Of a stretch of DNA of 64,000 nucleotides, positions 33,056 through 46,489 are shown piece by piece. The DNA comes from Ephemerocybe angulata (Eukaryota; Basidiomycota; Agaricomycetes; Agaricales; Psathyrellaceae), in assembly GCA_013368325.1 (NCBI GenBank), contig JAACJK010000165.1:682001-746000 (forward strand), written 5' to 3'. The notes under the pieces were generated by a model that was not told where the DNA came from, did no database searches, and saw only the letters and a program-made list of their open reading frames with translations. How positions within the stretch are numbered: position 1 is the first letter of the stretch; every line of letters begins with the position of its first letter. The position numbers and the translations under genes are program-made.

Positions 33056-36000
33056 AGAGACAGGTGCAGGAGCCGTACCTCGTGTGCATTAGCCCTCTCA
33101 AAATGAAGTTTTGAGTCCAGGTATACAGGTAGTCGAGTTGTTAAAAGTTCAGCGTCCCCAGTGTTGGACGACATGGCGGTCCAGTCCAAGCAACGAGGCC
33201 GGAGGCAATCGCCTTCAGCTTCCGGTGAGGCCTGATGTGATCGCCGAAATCGGCCACCGGGATAGGGGCCAACGCCGACTTGCCTCTCTTCTCGCCCTTC
33301 ATCTGTGAATTTGCCCCTGGACGCCATCCGTCGCTTTCGCGCTCGTTGAGCTCCCTCACAGCCCTCACTGGCTTGACGCTATCTGTACCACACTGCAGAG
33401 GCCCTGCCGTGCGAGCGCTTGCCAGCGGCGCGAGCGAATGAGGCGTGACGGACCCTGTTGTTTCCCCCTCTCTTCTGCCCTGGTACGCCCATCTCTGCGC
33501 CTCTGGTAGCCTTCGGAGGTAAACACCATATTCTTTTACTTTTCGCGTTACACGGCCCCATCCTTTGTCTATCCTTTCCCCCAGCTTGTTCCTCCGCCCC
33601 GCCCCACTCACCGGGTCCAGGATTGACCCAGTGTAGACTCACTAACTCTTCATTCGACTCGCCTGGTCGTCACGGCGCTCTGACGGGGAGTGAAAGTAGT
33701 CTCACCCTCCCACATTCAACAGCACGACCAGATCTCGAACTCAGCCCTTATAAGCACCGGAGCCAACTCTCTCAGTGGGTTCTACTGCCATCTGAAGTTT
33801 TCGCTTGGTCTTCGTTTACCTCTGCGCCCCTTCTGACGCCGGGTGAGTGTACTCTCCTCTGTCTCCTCATTTACCACGACGACGCCTTCACCACCACAGC
33901 CCGGCCCATTGCACAGACGGTGCACCCATGCCCGCCATCTCTGCGCGTACCGCAACGTTTGCGATCGCTCAACGCTGTAATTCCGCCATTTCAGTCACCG
34001 CGATGATTGGGTCACTCTCGACAATGCCCCACCCTGCTCACCGCCGCTACCGAATCCTCCAGAACGACCGCTTGCCATTTACATTCTCTCGATACCGTTC
34101 AACAACACGCACAGATCCGTACCACAATCTTCAAGACGTTATGGGAGACACGGGAGAATTGGACTGGACGCGCGGGATAGGGACCAGAGGCGGTACGGGG
34201 TGCGGAGGAAGGGCATCGCGAGACGTGTGGAAGATATAGGGGTGCGAGTGTCTATTTCCATATTGCACGTATGCTCTCTAGAGAGAAGAACGTCAGCGCG
34301 CACGTTCACAGGATCATCAGGTCGCTGCCATGACGGTTTGAGATCGTGAAGTCACCCTGCCGGACCCAGGGATGGGATGGGCACTTGGGCCGGATCTTTT
34401 GGGATGGCCGACGCGGTCATGGTGCCGCGGGAGCGACTTTATGCCTTCCGAAATTTCCGGCTGTAGAGTACCAGTATGTACCAGGAATCACTTGCAGGAA
34501 GCTTACAGTCCCATCAAGTGCGATGTAGCAATATTAAGCGCCCATGTGCGCAACACGTTTAAATCGCGCGACATCCGCCTGCTTCGCACCCTCGGGCCTC
34601 ACACATAGCCCTCCATCCTTCAGGACTGACCTTGAGGTATCCCTGAATCTGTATGGAGTATTCTAGCTGCTCAATCGAGCGCATTAGCCCACCGAAAGAG
34701 GGTCAAATTAGGCACACCTCCTACACAGGTCATTGAACTTGGTCTGCGCGCCTCGGGGATGTAAAGAGTACGCCGGGTGACAAAAGCCAACCTTAAAAAT
34801 CGATTAAAAGAGTGCCGTGATGCGCCAGAATGCAACGCACGCCCCGATTCCGCCGTGTGTGCGTGTAGAGCTATTTAAGCGCCCGTGCGCAGGCCCATGT
34901 TTCACCGCCTCATGTCGGTCCTCTGGGAAGCCACGCTGCTGCGCTTAGCCTTCATCCGACCAGAATCCACGGAACGTGCATTTTATTGCTTAAAAAACGC
35001 ATTTCCTTACACAAAATCGAGGTCAGAATCATCTTGACCCTGCCTTTCAGAATCGTCGATGTCGTCGTCGCTGTCGACGAACATCGTGGTTGGAAGGTTG
35101 AAAGCAACGAAGTCGCTGTGCGGCAATCGCCTTCCCAAAACGCGGCCCCCTAATAAACGCCCACCTATACTAACCTTCTCCCCATAGCCTTTGCCCCGCT
35201 CCTCTACCAGTAAGCCGACATTTCTACAAGCAGCACTTCACCAAATCTCTCCATACCTATGGCTGTTGAAGCGTTTTACTAGATGAGCTTCATGAATAGA
35301 TGGTGAGGGAAGGAGGTATGTACGACGACTCTTGTGATTGCAGGATAATGACATGAGTCCCAACGAGCACTGGTGAGAGGCATTGAAGCCAGCCGTAGAA
35401 AGGCGCGATACGCGCATGGACCTCATGCATTGTGCGCGTTCAAGCACACTCTCCATACTCCGGCACGCTGAGCACCTGCGTTTTTTAGCAGAATCGGACA
35501 GAGCAAGCTCACCCAGCGTGCGTCCATCTCACTATCTCTCCTTCCACATCAGTCAGTCCAGGGGTCGGCCGAGAGGCGACGAGCGTTGGATGTTAGTTTC
35601 TGAGAGCAAGCGCTTCGCAGTCCATGCTGGTGGCGGGTCGTGACGTAGATAAGGTGATCACGTAGGGGCTAGATAGGGCGGATGGGTTATCAGTTTCAGT
35701 CCCGCTGAATAGAAGAGTTCACCGAGCTACCATCCATATCACTGCTACGACTACCAGCCATAGGTATGCCGAGCAGGGAACGGCGAGCCACTCAACACTG
35801 TAATTCGACTGTCACCGCGCCTTACCAGCACTGGATGGAGGACAGAGAACCATGAGAGAGAGGTATAGAAATCCAGAAGAATGAACTCACCAAGCCTCAG
35901 AGCCGTCGATGTCGTCCTCGCTGTCGACGAACGTCGTGGTTTGGGAGAAAGCAACGGGGTCGCCGAATCAAACGGTGACATCACCGGGATAGGGGCAAAA

Positions 36001-38718
36001 CTTCCCGTTCAGCCGACCTCCTCGTCGTCGTCCCCGTCTGCGTCGGAATGCCTGCACGGTCGATTCTCCGCAAACTGCAGTGAGGCCTGAGCATTTAGCT
36101 GAGCTCGCATCGACCTGTAACCAACGGGAGGGTGCAGGATTTCGTTCCGAGGCCGTGCGACCCTTGTCCGAAAGCGGAGCCCGGCGAATTAGACGCTGCT
36201 CGCGCGCCTGTCTCCAACCACAACCCGCTATATCCTCTCCAAGTCAAACTCTGGTATGTCCTTCTCGGCGTCTCTTCATATTTTCTCAAGCTGACCCCAA
36301 CGATTAGATACCCGCCTTCTCTGTCATGCCAGTGATCCAGGCCATGCCACTACGCCCGCTTCGTGATTGAGTGCTTGAGCTCCCGTCGCCCTTTTTCCTC
36401 TACGCCTTCGCCTCTGTACTCAACGACCCGCCCTGCATCAGCGCCTCTTGCTCCTGCAGTTATTTTATGCCGGTTTATCCCTCTGTCGAACTGCCTTCCA
36501 CAGCCTCTACGCCTCAAGACCGCGTTCGGAGGGCCTGACAACGAGATATCCAGCCTGAGGGAGCCACCCACCACAAGCTCGCCTTTGGCCCCAACAGTGT
36601 GTCTAGGAGCCTTGCCTCCGGTCCCCCTCCGCCATGGTAATGGATGAATTGCTCCCCACCGCCTCCCCTCAATGTTCAACGCCAGCGCCAAACCATCGCG
36701 CTCATGGGCCTGTCGACTATGCCGAAGACACGGTCGCGCCTACTAACGAGTGGCTCTCAGTTCGCCTAAAGGCTCACCGGCATCGTAGTGGCCATCTCGA
36801 GTCGGAAGGTCTCCCGCGCTACCTTTACCATGAAGGGCTCGACCTCGACTGCATTGCCTCGAAGGTCAATTCACGACACCGCTTCATTCTTCGCCTCTTC
36901 CTCCGAGTCCTCCATTACGACCCCGACATCCGGATTGGTCTCAACCCTCCTCCTGCTCTATACTCCCCTCAACGCTGCAAATAGCGCCCCGGAATCTGCC
37001 AACCCGGCGCTGACATCGTTGACCCTCCTCCGCCCTTGAACAATGTCTCTCCTCGCGCTCACCGCGCATACCGTGACGGCCTCTTCTGCACCCCCACCCC
37101 TCCAACGCGCCCCCCTTGTACAACATCTCAAATAGATCTTTCGACAGGATTTCATGCCCTCCTTTTACACCACCTCGCCATTGCAGTCGATATCGTGCAC
37201 TAATCCACCACGTCCACCACGTCCACCACGATCTCCAAACGATCCATGTAGGAAACTGGCAAAGCCGAACAGGAGAAGGGGGGATTCACAGGAGGAAATG
37301 CACGGAAAACAGGGGAAGCTCATGGTGGAACACAGGGAGAATGCACCAGGGGCGCGAAGAGGATACGAGAGGCTGGGAATTTATGTCTGTATCGCGCCGA
37401 TGGGCCCAGGCCAACACGGACGTCTGTCGCATATGCAGGGACCGGCCTAGCCAACAGCTTGCCGTCGTTGGATTCAGCGAGTACTCTGGAGCATCGGAGA
37501 GACCAGAATCGAGGGTGGAATCGTGGAAAACGAGGTTGTCTATCAGGCAACGAACGGCGAGGCCCGAGAGGCCTGAGGGAGCGCGGCATGGTCACTTCTT
37601 CGTTGGAACGTAGATGGACGGCTGTTGGAACCGATGGGGGAGGAGCGGGTGATGAATACTTCGATTAGCTGTTGCTGAATGGCCTACATGTCCGACGCGC
37701 GTTCGGCAGTGCTATCGTAGCATTGGGAGATTAGCGCCGGGGGAGTATTAGCGCCCACCTTCCGGGAGTGCGCCTCGGCTCTCGACAATCGAGTATTCTC
37801 GGTGGGTATTACTTACACTTATTTAGGATCCCATTTTAGGGTTAACACCTCTCTCGATTCCTCGGGGTCTGCAGCTGCACCGGTAAGCACGATTGTGCGT
37901 CGTCTCGAGCCTTCAGGCTTCGAGGTCCCTTCAACCCTTTGTTCGTCGTCTCCCTTCGAGACCAAGCAAATCAAGCTAACCACAAGATTTATTTTAGGGT
38001 GAACAAGAGTACGGGTGACTAAGAGAATCATTGTGGAAACAGATCGTACGGCTGGTATTGAAGTATCTTCGTGACACGTATACGGTTATCGCCTTGATTT
38101 TTTGCATATAAAAAGCAGGGGACTTGCGGGTTTTCTTCGCTTGTTGTTCCTTGAGAAGTGTGGTCTTGATGCCGCGAAGTTAAGCGCCCGTCGAGCATTG
38201 TCATCCATTCAGAGAGATTCCCCATTCCATGTCTTGTATGTCTGACGATCCTAGACTCGAGGGCTATGCACACAAGCTTACAGGCAAACCAGCACTCAGG
38301 ATGGATCAACGAAGGCTGGGTGGCCAGCGCGGGATGCACTGAGACTGGATATGTTCATAAGTGGGGGGCATTTAGCGACGCGCACCAATCGGGTGTCACA
38401 GAGCATCTGTGTATACTCTTCCTGAGGGTCGCAGCCTCTACGTAGGAGGTTTGAGGGAAATCCCGCTGAGCTCGAGGTTGTAAGCGATGATTATTCACAA
38501 GTAATTGGCCCATTACCTACATAAAGTATCGATGAAATGGATTCAGAGCGAACTATAAGGCGGATCAAACCAATGGTTGTATTAGATAGACTCGACGTGA
38601 TGATCCGAGTAACAGAGGTACCAGGAGGTGCAAATTATTGGGTTGATGAAGGAAAAAGAGACGAATCCACATATATAGCTCAAGCTTGGTATTACAATTT
38701 GCCCACAGGTCACCCCCT
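33056..38718. repeat. Spacer segment S4 (largest partner of S6), 3' flank of A4
   Basis: No intact gene is supported across 5.7 kb. Sub-blocks matched in S6 are: 33,165-33,850 (46,495-47,180, about 500 bp of it nearly identical); 34,290-34,700 (47,370-47,760); 34,860-35,010 (47,940-48,090); 35,490-36,080 (49,260-49,840); and 36,080-38,540 (49,840-52,400). Within it are TTAAGCGCCC motifs at 34534, 34875 and 38180, two acidic exon-like motifs on the minus strand at 35,040-35,084 and about 35,890-35,934, and the fossil intron 36254-36307. The decayed frame GPVDYAEDTVA...RYLYHEGLDLD spans about 36,690-37,060. The conserved A-gene 3' flank begins at 38180. Confidence 0.65.
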
Positions 38719-41541
38719 TCATCCTCCACCAAGTCCTTCTGATCCATCCTGATCCCCGCCCCTTTTCGACTGCACAAACTCTTCCAATATCCGCACACAC
38801 TTGTCTTGCTCGTCCTTTGATGCTGGACCCGGATACCTCCAAGCATATCCTTCAGGTGGATGTTCAAGATTCCGCTTGACGTCCTCCACATTGACGATAA
38901 TCTCGGGAGCTGCACAGAGGTCCTGGACAAGAGCCTCTTTGCCTTTGAAGGCTGCCCAAGTCAAGGCCGTCCACCCACTGGTGTCCGCCGCATTGACTTC
39001 TATCCCCGGCGCGGCGAGAAGGAGCTTGGCAACTGCTTCGTAGCCATACCTGGCTGCAAATATCAAGAGTGTCCACCCATTGGTGTTTGGCACATTGACG
39101 TCGATGCCAGGCATGGCGAGAAGGAGCTTGACGACAGCTTCATGGCCCCACTCAGCTGCAAGCCTCAAGGGTGTCCGCCCATTGGTGTCTGGCGCATTGA
39201 CATCGATCCCAGGCGCGGCGAGAAGGAGTTTGACAACAGCTTCGTGGCCTCCCTCAGCCGCAGAGCACAAGGGTTTCCTCCCATCGGTGTCTGCCAGATT
39301 GACGTCGATCCCGGGTGAGGCGAGAAGGAGCTCGACAACAGCTTCGTGGCCTCCCTCAGCCGCAGAGCACAAGGGTGTCCTCCCATCGGTGTCTGCCAGA
39401 TTGACGTCGATCCCGGGTGAGGCGAGAAGGAGCTCGACAACAGCTTCGTGGCCGTTCTCGGCTGCAAACCTCAAAGGTGTCCTCCCCTTGGCGTCTGACG
39501 CGTTGGCGTTGGTCCCCGGAGTGGCGAGGAGCAACTTCAAAATGACAGTTTCAAATTCCTGGGCCTTTGTGACCGCCGCAGCAGGTGAGGCTATCCCGTC
39601 GGTATTTCCGGCATTGACATTGATCCCGGTCCCGGAGAGAGCCTCAAGGAAACTCTTGAAGACTTTTTTTTTTTTTCAATTCATATTGGGCAGGCTTTAG
39701 CACATACCTCTTTTTCGCCAAGCTTAATTTCCAGAAATCCAAGAATGATCTTGACTGCAGCTCCATATCCATTCTTTGCTGCCTGAACGAGTGCGTTTAC
39801 TGTATCTATAGATGAATATGAGTTTCATGTATCTGCTATCCTGCTACTTGAAAGTTGACAGACCTAGAGACCCGTTCTCGACTTGATTGAGAAGTCGAAG
39901 ACAATCTTTATTATCAGCGTCAATTTTATAGGGATCTCTCCTATTGCCATCTATATATATGGTGAGTGCACGCGCAGGTCACACTCATTAGAGCCTACCT
40001 TCAATGTTTGGATCTGCTCCTGCTTCTAATAGGATTCTGATGATGTTCAAATCTTCATGATTGCAAGCCATGCACATTGCAGATATATCCCCTATATGCA
40101 TTGATTAGTCACCAGGTAAAGTCAACCATGGATTGACATACCCTCAAGTTTTATGTTTGGATTTGCCCCTCTTGCAATCCAGGTTCGAACAAGGTTCAGA
40201 TCACTTGCCTTAATAGCGCCCCCAAGACCCATATCCAAGTCCTTCTGTCGTTGCTTCATCCTACGAGCAAGAATCGTTTCGGCGAGGTCGCGGAGGGGCA
40301 TGAACAACAAGAGCATTGCCAGAATCTGACCGAATCCCCACTCGGCTTCGTTCCCTCCCTGGAGGCCTGCATTTTGCTTCAGCGCCAGCTCAATATCGAT
40401 GATGAAGACGACATTGATGGCTAACAGGAAGAGTAGACCGATACATGGTGGAAGGATGGCCCAACGCTGCACGATGGTGTTGGATGCACGGCGAATCCAA
40501 AACCAGAACCTCGAACGGTGAATATAGGAGTCGGGTGTCTCTCCAGAGCCTGCGACCTTTGGAATCGGGACAACTTGGTGAAGATGATAAAACCCAAGGA
40601 AGACCACAATCGGAAGGAGGAGGTTGGCTCCGGGGACGAGAAATATCCCGTAGATAGCCAACGAGACAATGCGGAGTGCCTCCGAGGCGAACGGGACATG
40701 CCTTCCCAAGATCGCGAGGAGCGCGTGCTTGGCTGCACAGTCGTTCGCAGTATCCTGCCCTTCTCCGAACGTTCGAATGTTGCTCCAAAGCCACAGCCCG
40801 AGACTGGCCATGAGGCTGAGGTGTAACGACCCCAAGAGCAGAACGAAGCGCTTGACGAGAAGCTTCGCACCCGTGCGCGCATAGTCTTCGTTGCCCTGTA
40901 TATCGTCTACGTCTTCCATTCGGGTGAGCACCCACAACATTTGACTCGGAGGAAGCGAAGACCTGACTCACTGAGTTGAGTTCGTTCAACACCGTTGCGA
41001 ATAGAGGCCACGCCATCAGTATGACCGAGTTCTGGGTCTGAGCCAGCACTTGTTGGATGTGCCTTTGCAGTACCTGTCGCAAATAAGTTAAGACCCTAGA
41101 ATTGAGTGATCTACAGGGTCGGTACCCACCAGGGTGCACGACGGAGACAGCCAATTCCCGTATATGCTGGACCCACGCACGCCAGGTAGGTGCCACCCGC
41201 CCCCGAACGCCTGCTTGACTCTTGTGTTGGATGTAGAGGAGGAAATAGATGAACGCGTTGGTATTATTCAGCCAGGACATGTTGAGGACGATGCTGGCGT
41301 GGTAGTTCGTTAAACCGAGTGTCTGAGCCTGGACGATGGAGGAGATGAGGATTGCAAAAGCGAGGACGAGGTTCGTCGTGGCCTGATTCTCGGCGGCATC
41401 CAATTCGCCCTGCGAAACCTTCCCGTCGAAGAGCGCCCAAAAAGCCGGGAAAAAGCATAGGAGGGTTTGGACGTAGATCGCGATACGAACACCGACGCCA
41501 GCGATGTCTGGATTTCCAGGGATGCAATTGTCAGTCGACAT
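38719..41541 (-). CDS. A4: seven-transmembrane ankyrin-repeat protein, array copy 4
   Basis: The ATG at 41539-41541 gives MSTDNCIPGNPDIAGVGVR. Seven hydrophobic segments can be followed: VRIAIYVQTLLCFFPAFWAL; TTNLVLAFAILISSIVQAQ; ASIVLNMSWLNNTNAFIYFL; VKRFVLLLGSLHLSLMASLG; LAIYGIFLVPGANLLLPIVV; ILPPCIGLLFLLAINVVFII; and WGFGQILAMLLLFMPLRDL. The ankyrin exon, ending with the TGA at 38719-38721, has about six repeats; two adjacent ones (39248-39349 and 39350-39451) are nearly identical at DNA level. The tail is EQDKCVRILEEFVQSKRGGD. It appears intact. A poly-T run at about 39,663-39,676 lies in the intron before the last exon. It is closest in its 5' half to A2, and its 5' flank matches that of A5. 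Confidence 0.8.
39248..39451 (-). repeat. Freshly duplicated pair of 102-bp ankyrin units in A4
   Basis: Units 39248-39349 and 39350-39451 differ at a single position by eye (GGGTTTCC versus GGGTGTCC). Each encodes one 34-residue ankyrin repeat with ASPGIDVNLADTDGR. Neighbouring repeats in the same exon are much less alike, so this pair is a recent duplication or conversion. Confidence 0.9.
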
Positions 41542-44500
41542 AGTGGACGGACAAATGGCAAGAGTGAAGCGAGGGATGGGCAAATGAGGAAGAAGAATAA
41601 TCTCGAGGCGCAGACGGATGTCCCTGTGATATACCAACCAACATGAGGCGACTAACCCTCGTGCATATCATACTTACATCGGCATGAATACCCGTGAAAC
41701 GATTGGGAAGCGAAATGAAAATTCGGAACGTAACACGAGGGCAAGACGTTAATAGAGTAGATAGACATGCAGACGTGCATTCGGGGTGTTCAACTATAGG
41801 TAGGCAAAGCAGATAGCCCGCCGACAGCTAGAAAGGGGTTTGCGTTAGCATTGAGTTAACTTGGGACTCAGCAGGGACGGTGGGGTCCCAGTTCAAAAAC
41901 GGTCACATTGGGCGCCTAATTAGCAGCACGCCACATTTCGGCCTGTCCTACGCCGCACGGGGCCCTCGAGGCTCGAGCAACAGGTGTAGCAGCTCCACAG
42001 ACATTGCAGAACCAGTGTAGAAGCCACATAACGCTCCAGGGGACGGGAAAACGGTGCAGCTGAAGGAAAGAAACGAGGGAAACCGTGCAAGAACACTCAC
42101 CAAGGGATACCATAACGACTTCATAGCCAGACGCCACCGTCGAAACCCCACGAGTCCTGGTAATTACATGCCTTCGAAGCTGGACATGGGCCGCAGTGGA
42201 TGGTGAGGTCGGCCGAAGATGAAGATGATGTCGACGCGCCGATGCAATTTGAGTCGGTTCCATGAAAGAGTCGGCGAAATAGACGATTTACGCGTTGCGG
42301 GAGACCTTTAGTCCAAATAAATGTCATGAAGGTGGTCACTGGTCGTTCATCATCGAAGAAGGTGATTCAACTGAAGCCTCCATAATGGACCCTGCGTAAT
42401 GGTCAGCTAGCTCCAACGACGTCCTGTCGCCGCTCGGCGATTCGTACAGTTATCAGCAATTCTTCTGTCTTCAAGCGAGCGAGAAGCTATTCAATCGAGC
42501 CGAGACTTATAGGTCAAGTAAAGGTAAGCAACCCAGAAGGTGAGGTAGGAAAAAGAGAAACTTACCTATCAGCCGTCGTGCTAGATCGCATGCTCGCCAA
42601 GGGCACGCGCCAGACCCAACCCAACCAAGACCCACACTGCTGGAACGCCTCAGAGCACCATTAGCAGAGAGAATGGGCCGCTAAGTCTTGAGATTCATCC
42701 GACCGTCGAGAACAACATGGCGGTTCATGGACAAAGGGGCAATGTTCCGCCAAGCGTCGCCGGCCAGTGGCGGTGTCCGCTTTCAGGCATGTCGTCGCAC
42801 GAGCCGCTCTCTTCGTTGGGCTCGGACGGTGGCGAGTCCGACCAAGCACCAGGTGAATTAAATCATCCTTTCTGCGGTAGACTGAGTCCTCCATTGTCCA
42901 GGCACGAATCCGACAAGGTTAAGCCTGGGCCAAGCTCGTCGGCCCCTATCTCGGTGATGCATCCGGCATCAAAGGCCTCTCTCCTTCCAACCACAACGAG
43001 CTGTACATAGTCCCAATGGCAAATACCCCAGTAATCCATCTTAGCGGCTCCTCTCGTCTTTCTGAGCCAGGACGAGCCGTCAGTCTCGCGCCCTCACCAC
43101 CATGTCGGAGATCCGGGGCCCCTCCACCTCTACGCCTTAAGCGCAACCCTCGACGAGCTAATCTGCCTCGCCGCTCCGCCCTCTGGCCAATTTCTCACCG
43201 CTCCGGTGTCCTCGTACCGCTCGCCAGCGTCAACTCCGGCGCCCACTGCTCAATAGTCAGGGAAGATGGTCCTCCGCACATCCACGGCGCGCCGACTAGT
43301 CGTACATTGGGCTCGGCCCCCGCCACGATGGCTCACATCGCCTCACTTCATGTTCAACGGTGCCCTCGTGCTCATCCAAGATCAGTGAGCCCTCAATAAC
43401 GGGGCCGAATATCCAATCCCGCTCGGACGAGCACTGGCCGGTTCGCCTCGATGACCCAAACATCATCTCGCAACTGGGCACGTAACACAGTCAGGAATGT
43501 GCACGGACACATACCTCCGAAGATCTTTGGAAGAACTGGGCAGCCGGGCTAAGCGGATGGGGGATACATTGAGGATGTGCATGGGAAAGCGGAGAAGGGG
43601 CACCGCGGGGCGCGAGGAGGATATTGGGTTGCAGACATCCACTTCCGTTCCGCATTGATACCTGTGTGTATGCTCATCCGGGTTGGAGAGCACTTCGGCG
43701 CGAACGTTCGGAGGCTCGTCAGGACAGGTTAACCGGAGGGGAGAGGCGGGGTGGTCGACGACGAAAATTCAACGGTAAGGGGCCGTACAACCAGGCCAGG
43801 GTGCAGTCGAGACTGTCGAGTTGCCTTATGTCCCGTCATACATGGTACGTGGCTGTTTTCTCGACATTAACTTCTTGGCTGACGCATGCACGGCATGGGC
43901 TCCCCAGCCTGCATCTGGCGCGACGTAAGGTGTCATTGAATCGGGCGACGAGCACAGCCAACTCCGCAACCTCGGATGACCCTCCACCGCGCCTTGACCG
44001 AACCGTGCAATCACTGCGGGCAGCATCTCCTCCCGCGGGCTCCCAGATCGAGTCAGCATCCGCCTCCAGTATGATCGTGGCCCCACCAATCCGTGTACCA
44101 TCTCGACCCGATCTTACCCTTGCCCTCAGCAGACGGAGTGCTCTTCACTCACAGCGACAGCGCGCCCTCGAATGGATAGCTCCCTACCACGGTCCATCAC
44201 TCCCTGGCTCGATATCACGTTCTTGGTGCCGCTCGTTTAAGCGCCCGTCGAGTGTCACCATCCATTCAGCGCGATTCCACATCCCATGCCTTTGGATCTT
44301 CGTACCTGAGCTGTATGTCAGACCAAGTTACATGCAAGAGCTACTAGTGTACACTGGCACGAACTTACGGGTAAACGGATGGATCACTGAGGCTGTTAAG
44401 CTATGGTAGGCCGTCCTGGGATGCCATGAGACTGGCAACGAGTTCTTAATGGCCACGAAGCATGTGGATATTCGTCGTGCGGGACAGCACCTGTACGCGT

Positions 44501-44581
44501 AAGGCTCGAGAGAAATTGAGCTGAGCTCGAAGCTGTGAACAACGATCCCCGAGTTAGTTCGTTCGTTACAGGAAATATAAA
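41542..44581. repeat. 5' flank of A4 and spacer segment S5, 3' flank of A5
   Basis: The left part is the A4 promoter side; about 41,690-41,790 matches the A5 5' flank at about 45,830-45,930. Minus-strand frames at 41,916-42,339 have splice-like ends but no family motif. The block at about 42,700-42,960 is a diverged copy of the CAACATGGCGGTTC...GGC family. From 44237 (TTAAGCGCCC) the sequence is the conserved A-gene 3' flank. No gene is supported. Confidence 0.5.
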
Positions 44582-45679
44582 TTAATTAATACAGAGAGGC
44601 GGGTCTAGGCTCAGCCAAAGCATGCCCCAGCGGTGTCCGATATAGTTTTGCATATAAAACCGTCGCCTGGTCCAACGTGAGCTTTTCTCCATCGGTTCCT
44701 GGGAAAGAGCCTTTGGAGGGGTCGAAAGCCGACAGCAGGAATGGAACCCAAGAAATAACGCGACCGGGAGAAGGAGATTCACTCCTGGTATGAGGAATAT
44801 CGCATAAATGACGAACGAGATAATCCGCAGCGCCTCCGAGGCGAAGGGGACCTGCCTTCCCAGGATTGTGACTAGCGCATGGGTTGCCGCACATTCGTTC
44901 GCAGTATCCTGCCCTTTTCCGAAGGTCCGAATGTTACTCCAAAGCCACAGCCCCAGACCGGCCATGAGGCTGAGGTGTAAGGATCCGAGAAGTAACACAA
45001 AGCGCTTGACGAGGATCTTGGCACCCATGCGCGAGCTGTCGTCACTACCTGGTACTTTCGATGAAGGGTTACAAACTAAGCCTAAAGATCACAAAGCTCG
45101 ACAATTACCTATCCGAGTGTCCCGCACGCCGCCGGAGTTCACGCCTTCGTCACTCTGTCCGACCTCTGGGGTTGTGCTGTCGTATCTCCGCCTGCGTTTA
45201 ATGCCTGGCGTGGAATCCCAGAAGGTTAGTTCTCTAATAGAAGCTCTCCTGCAGGCACGATACTTACAAGGGATGACCGATACAGCAATATCTCTGATAT
45301 GTCTGGTCCACGCTCTCCAGGTAGGTGGAACTGGGTTTGGAGTGCCCGGCTGGCTCTTGTACTGAATGTAAAGGAGGAAGTAGATGAACGCATTTGTATT
45401 GTTCATCCAACTCATGTTGAGAACGATACTAGCGTGGTAGTTGGTCAGGCCTAGCGTTTGGGCTTGGACGATGGAGGAGATGAGGATCGCGAATGCCAGA
45501 ACGAGGTTTGTGGTTGCCTGGGTCTCGGCAGCGTCCAGTTCACCCTGCGTGACTTTGCCGTCCACAAGTGCCCAGAAAGCTGGGATGAAGTATAGGAGAG
45601 TCTGGATGTATATCGCAACACGAACGCCGATGCCAGCGATGTCCGGATTTCCCGGAATTATGCAATCGCCAGTCGACAT
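44582..45679 (-). CDS. A5: truncated array copy, membrane half only
   Basis: The ATG at 45677-45679 gives MSTGDCIIPGNPDIAGIGVR and the first three hydrophobic segments. The downstream exon has KRFVLLLGSLHLSLMAGLGL and FVIYAIFLIPGVNLLLPVAL. The frame then runs on as RWGMLWLSLDPPLCIN and stops at 44582-44584 inside sequence homologous to the 3' flank of its sisters (TACAGAGAGG). A deletion has thus removed membrane segments six and seven and all ankyrin repeats, joining the middle of the gene to its 3' flank. The result is either a short five-segment membrane protein or a pseudogene; the sequence alone cannot decide. Confidence 0.65.
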
Positions 45680-46489
45680 GGCGGACGAGCGAATTGCGAG
45701 AGAAGAACTGAGTTCAAGGAAGGAATGAATGAGCGGAATCGAGTGAGTGTCTCTGTGATATACCAGTGTGGGCATGAGGCGGAGCGCCTCATGGGTGCCA
45801 TATGCCAGACCAAAATGAACGAACTTGAAACGTTGCGGCAGGGAAATGAACGTGCGGAATGAACGACCACAGAATTGAGGCGAGGAATGAGACTATATCC
45901 AGACGCAGAGATGTAATGTCGGGCTTCATTCACTAAGTAGACGTCGCTGCAGCTGCAAAGTAAATGGTCTAAAGTTATAGGTATGTACACTGGGTGGAAT
46001 TGTCATCGAGGTCGTCAAAAATTGAGAGGTCCAACGAACCTGAGAAAGCAACCGGTGGGCATGACGGTGGACGCAGTGCGGCAGGGTAGTAGGAGCAAAG
46101 GAGGAGTCCAACCGGCTTCTAGATTTCATTCAGTCAGCATTGAGACCAATTCAGAGCCGTACCCGTATACTCACCAAGGTATCTCAGAATCACGCGTGGC
46201 GAGGTCGCCACTCTTCTGTGCGACTGCTATTCCAGGAAGGCAGCCCCAGCCCATTAAGTACGCCGCAGGCCCAAACACCATGCCTCCTCTCCGAGTAATC
46301 TCTCGACTCAAACACACAGCGTAGAGCGGTGTCCATATGGTTCTGGGTATTCATGCTGGTGTTGGGCAAGGCAGACTGGAAGAAGGATCCGGGTCTCCCT
46401 CGACAGCCGTGGTGGGGGTGGATTAAGCCCTGTTGGTGTGATACCCAAGTATGCAGGTCGTCGATGTTACATAGAATCTTCGGCGTCGT
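45680..46489. other. 5' flank of A5
   Basis: This contains the promoter side of A5 and a part paralogous to the A4 5' flank. A minus-strand frame reading GGMVFGPAAYLMGWGCLPG at about 46,200-46,300 is hydrophobic but has no start or counterpart that I trust. No gene is called. Confidence 0.4.
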
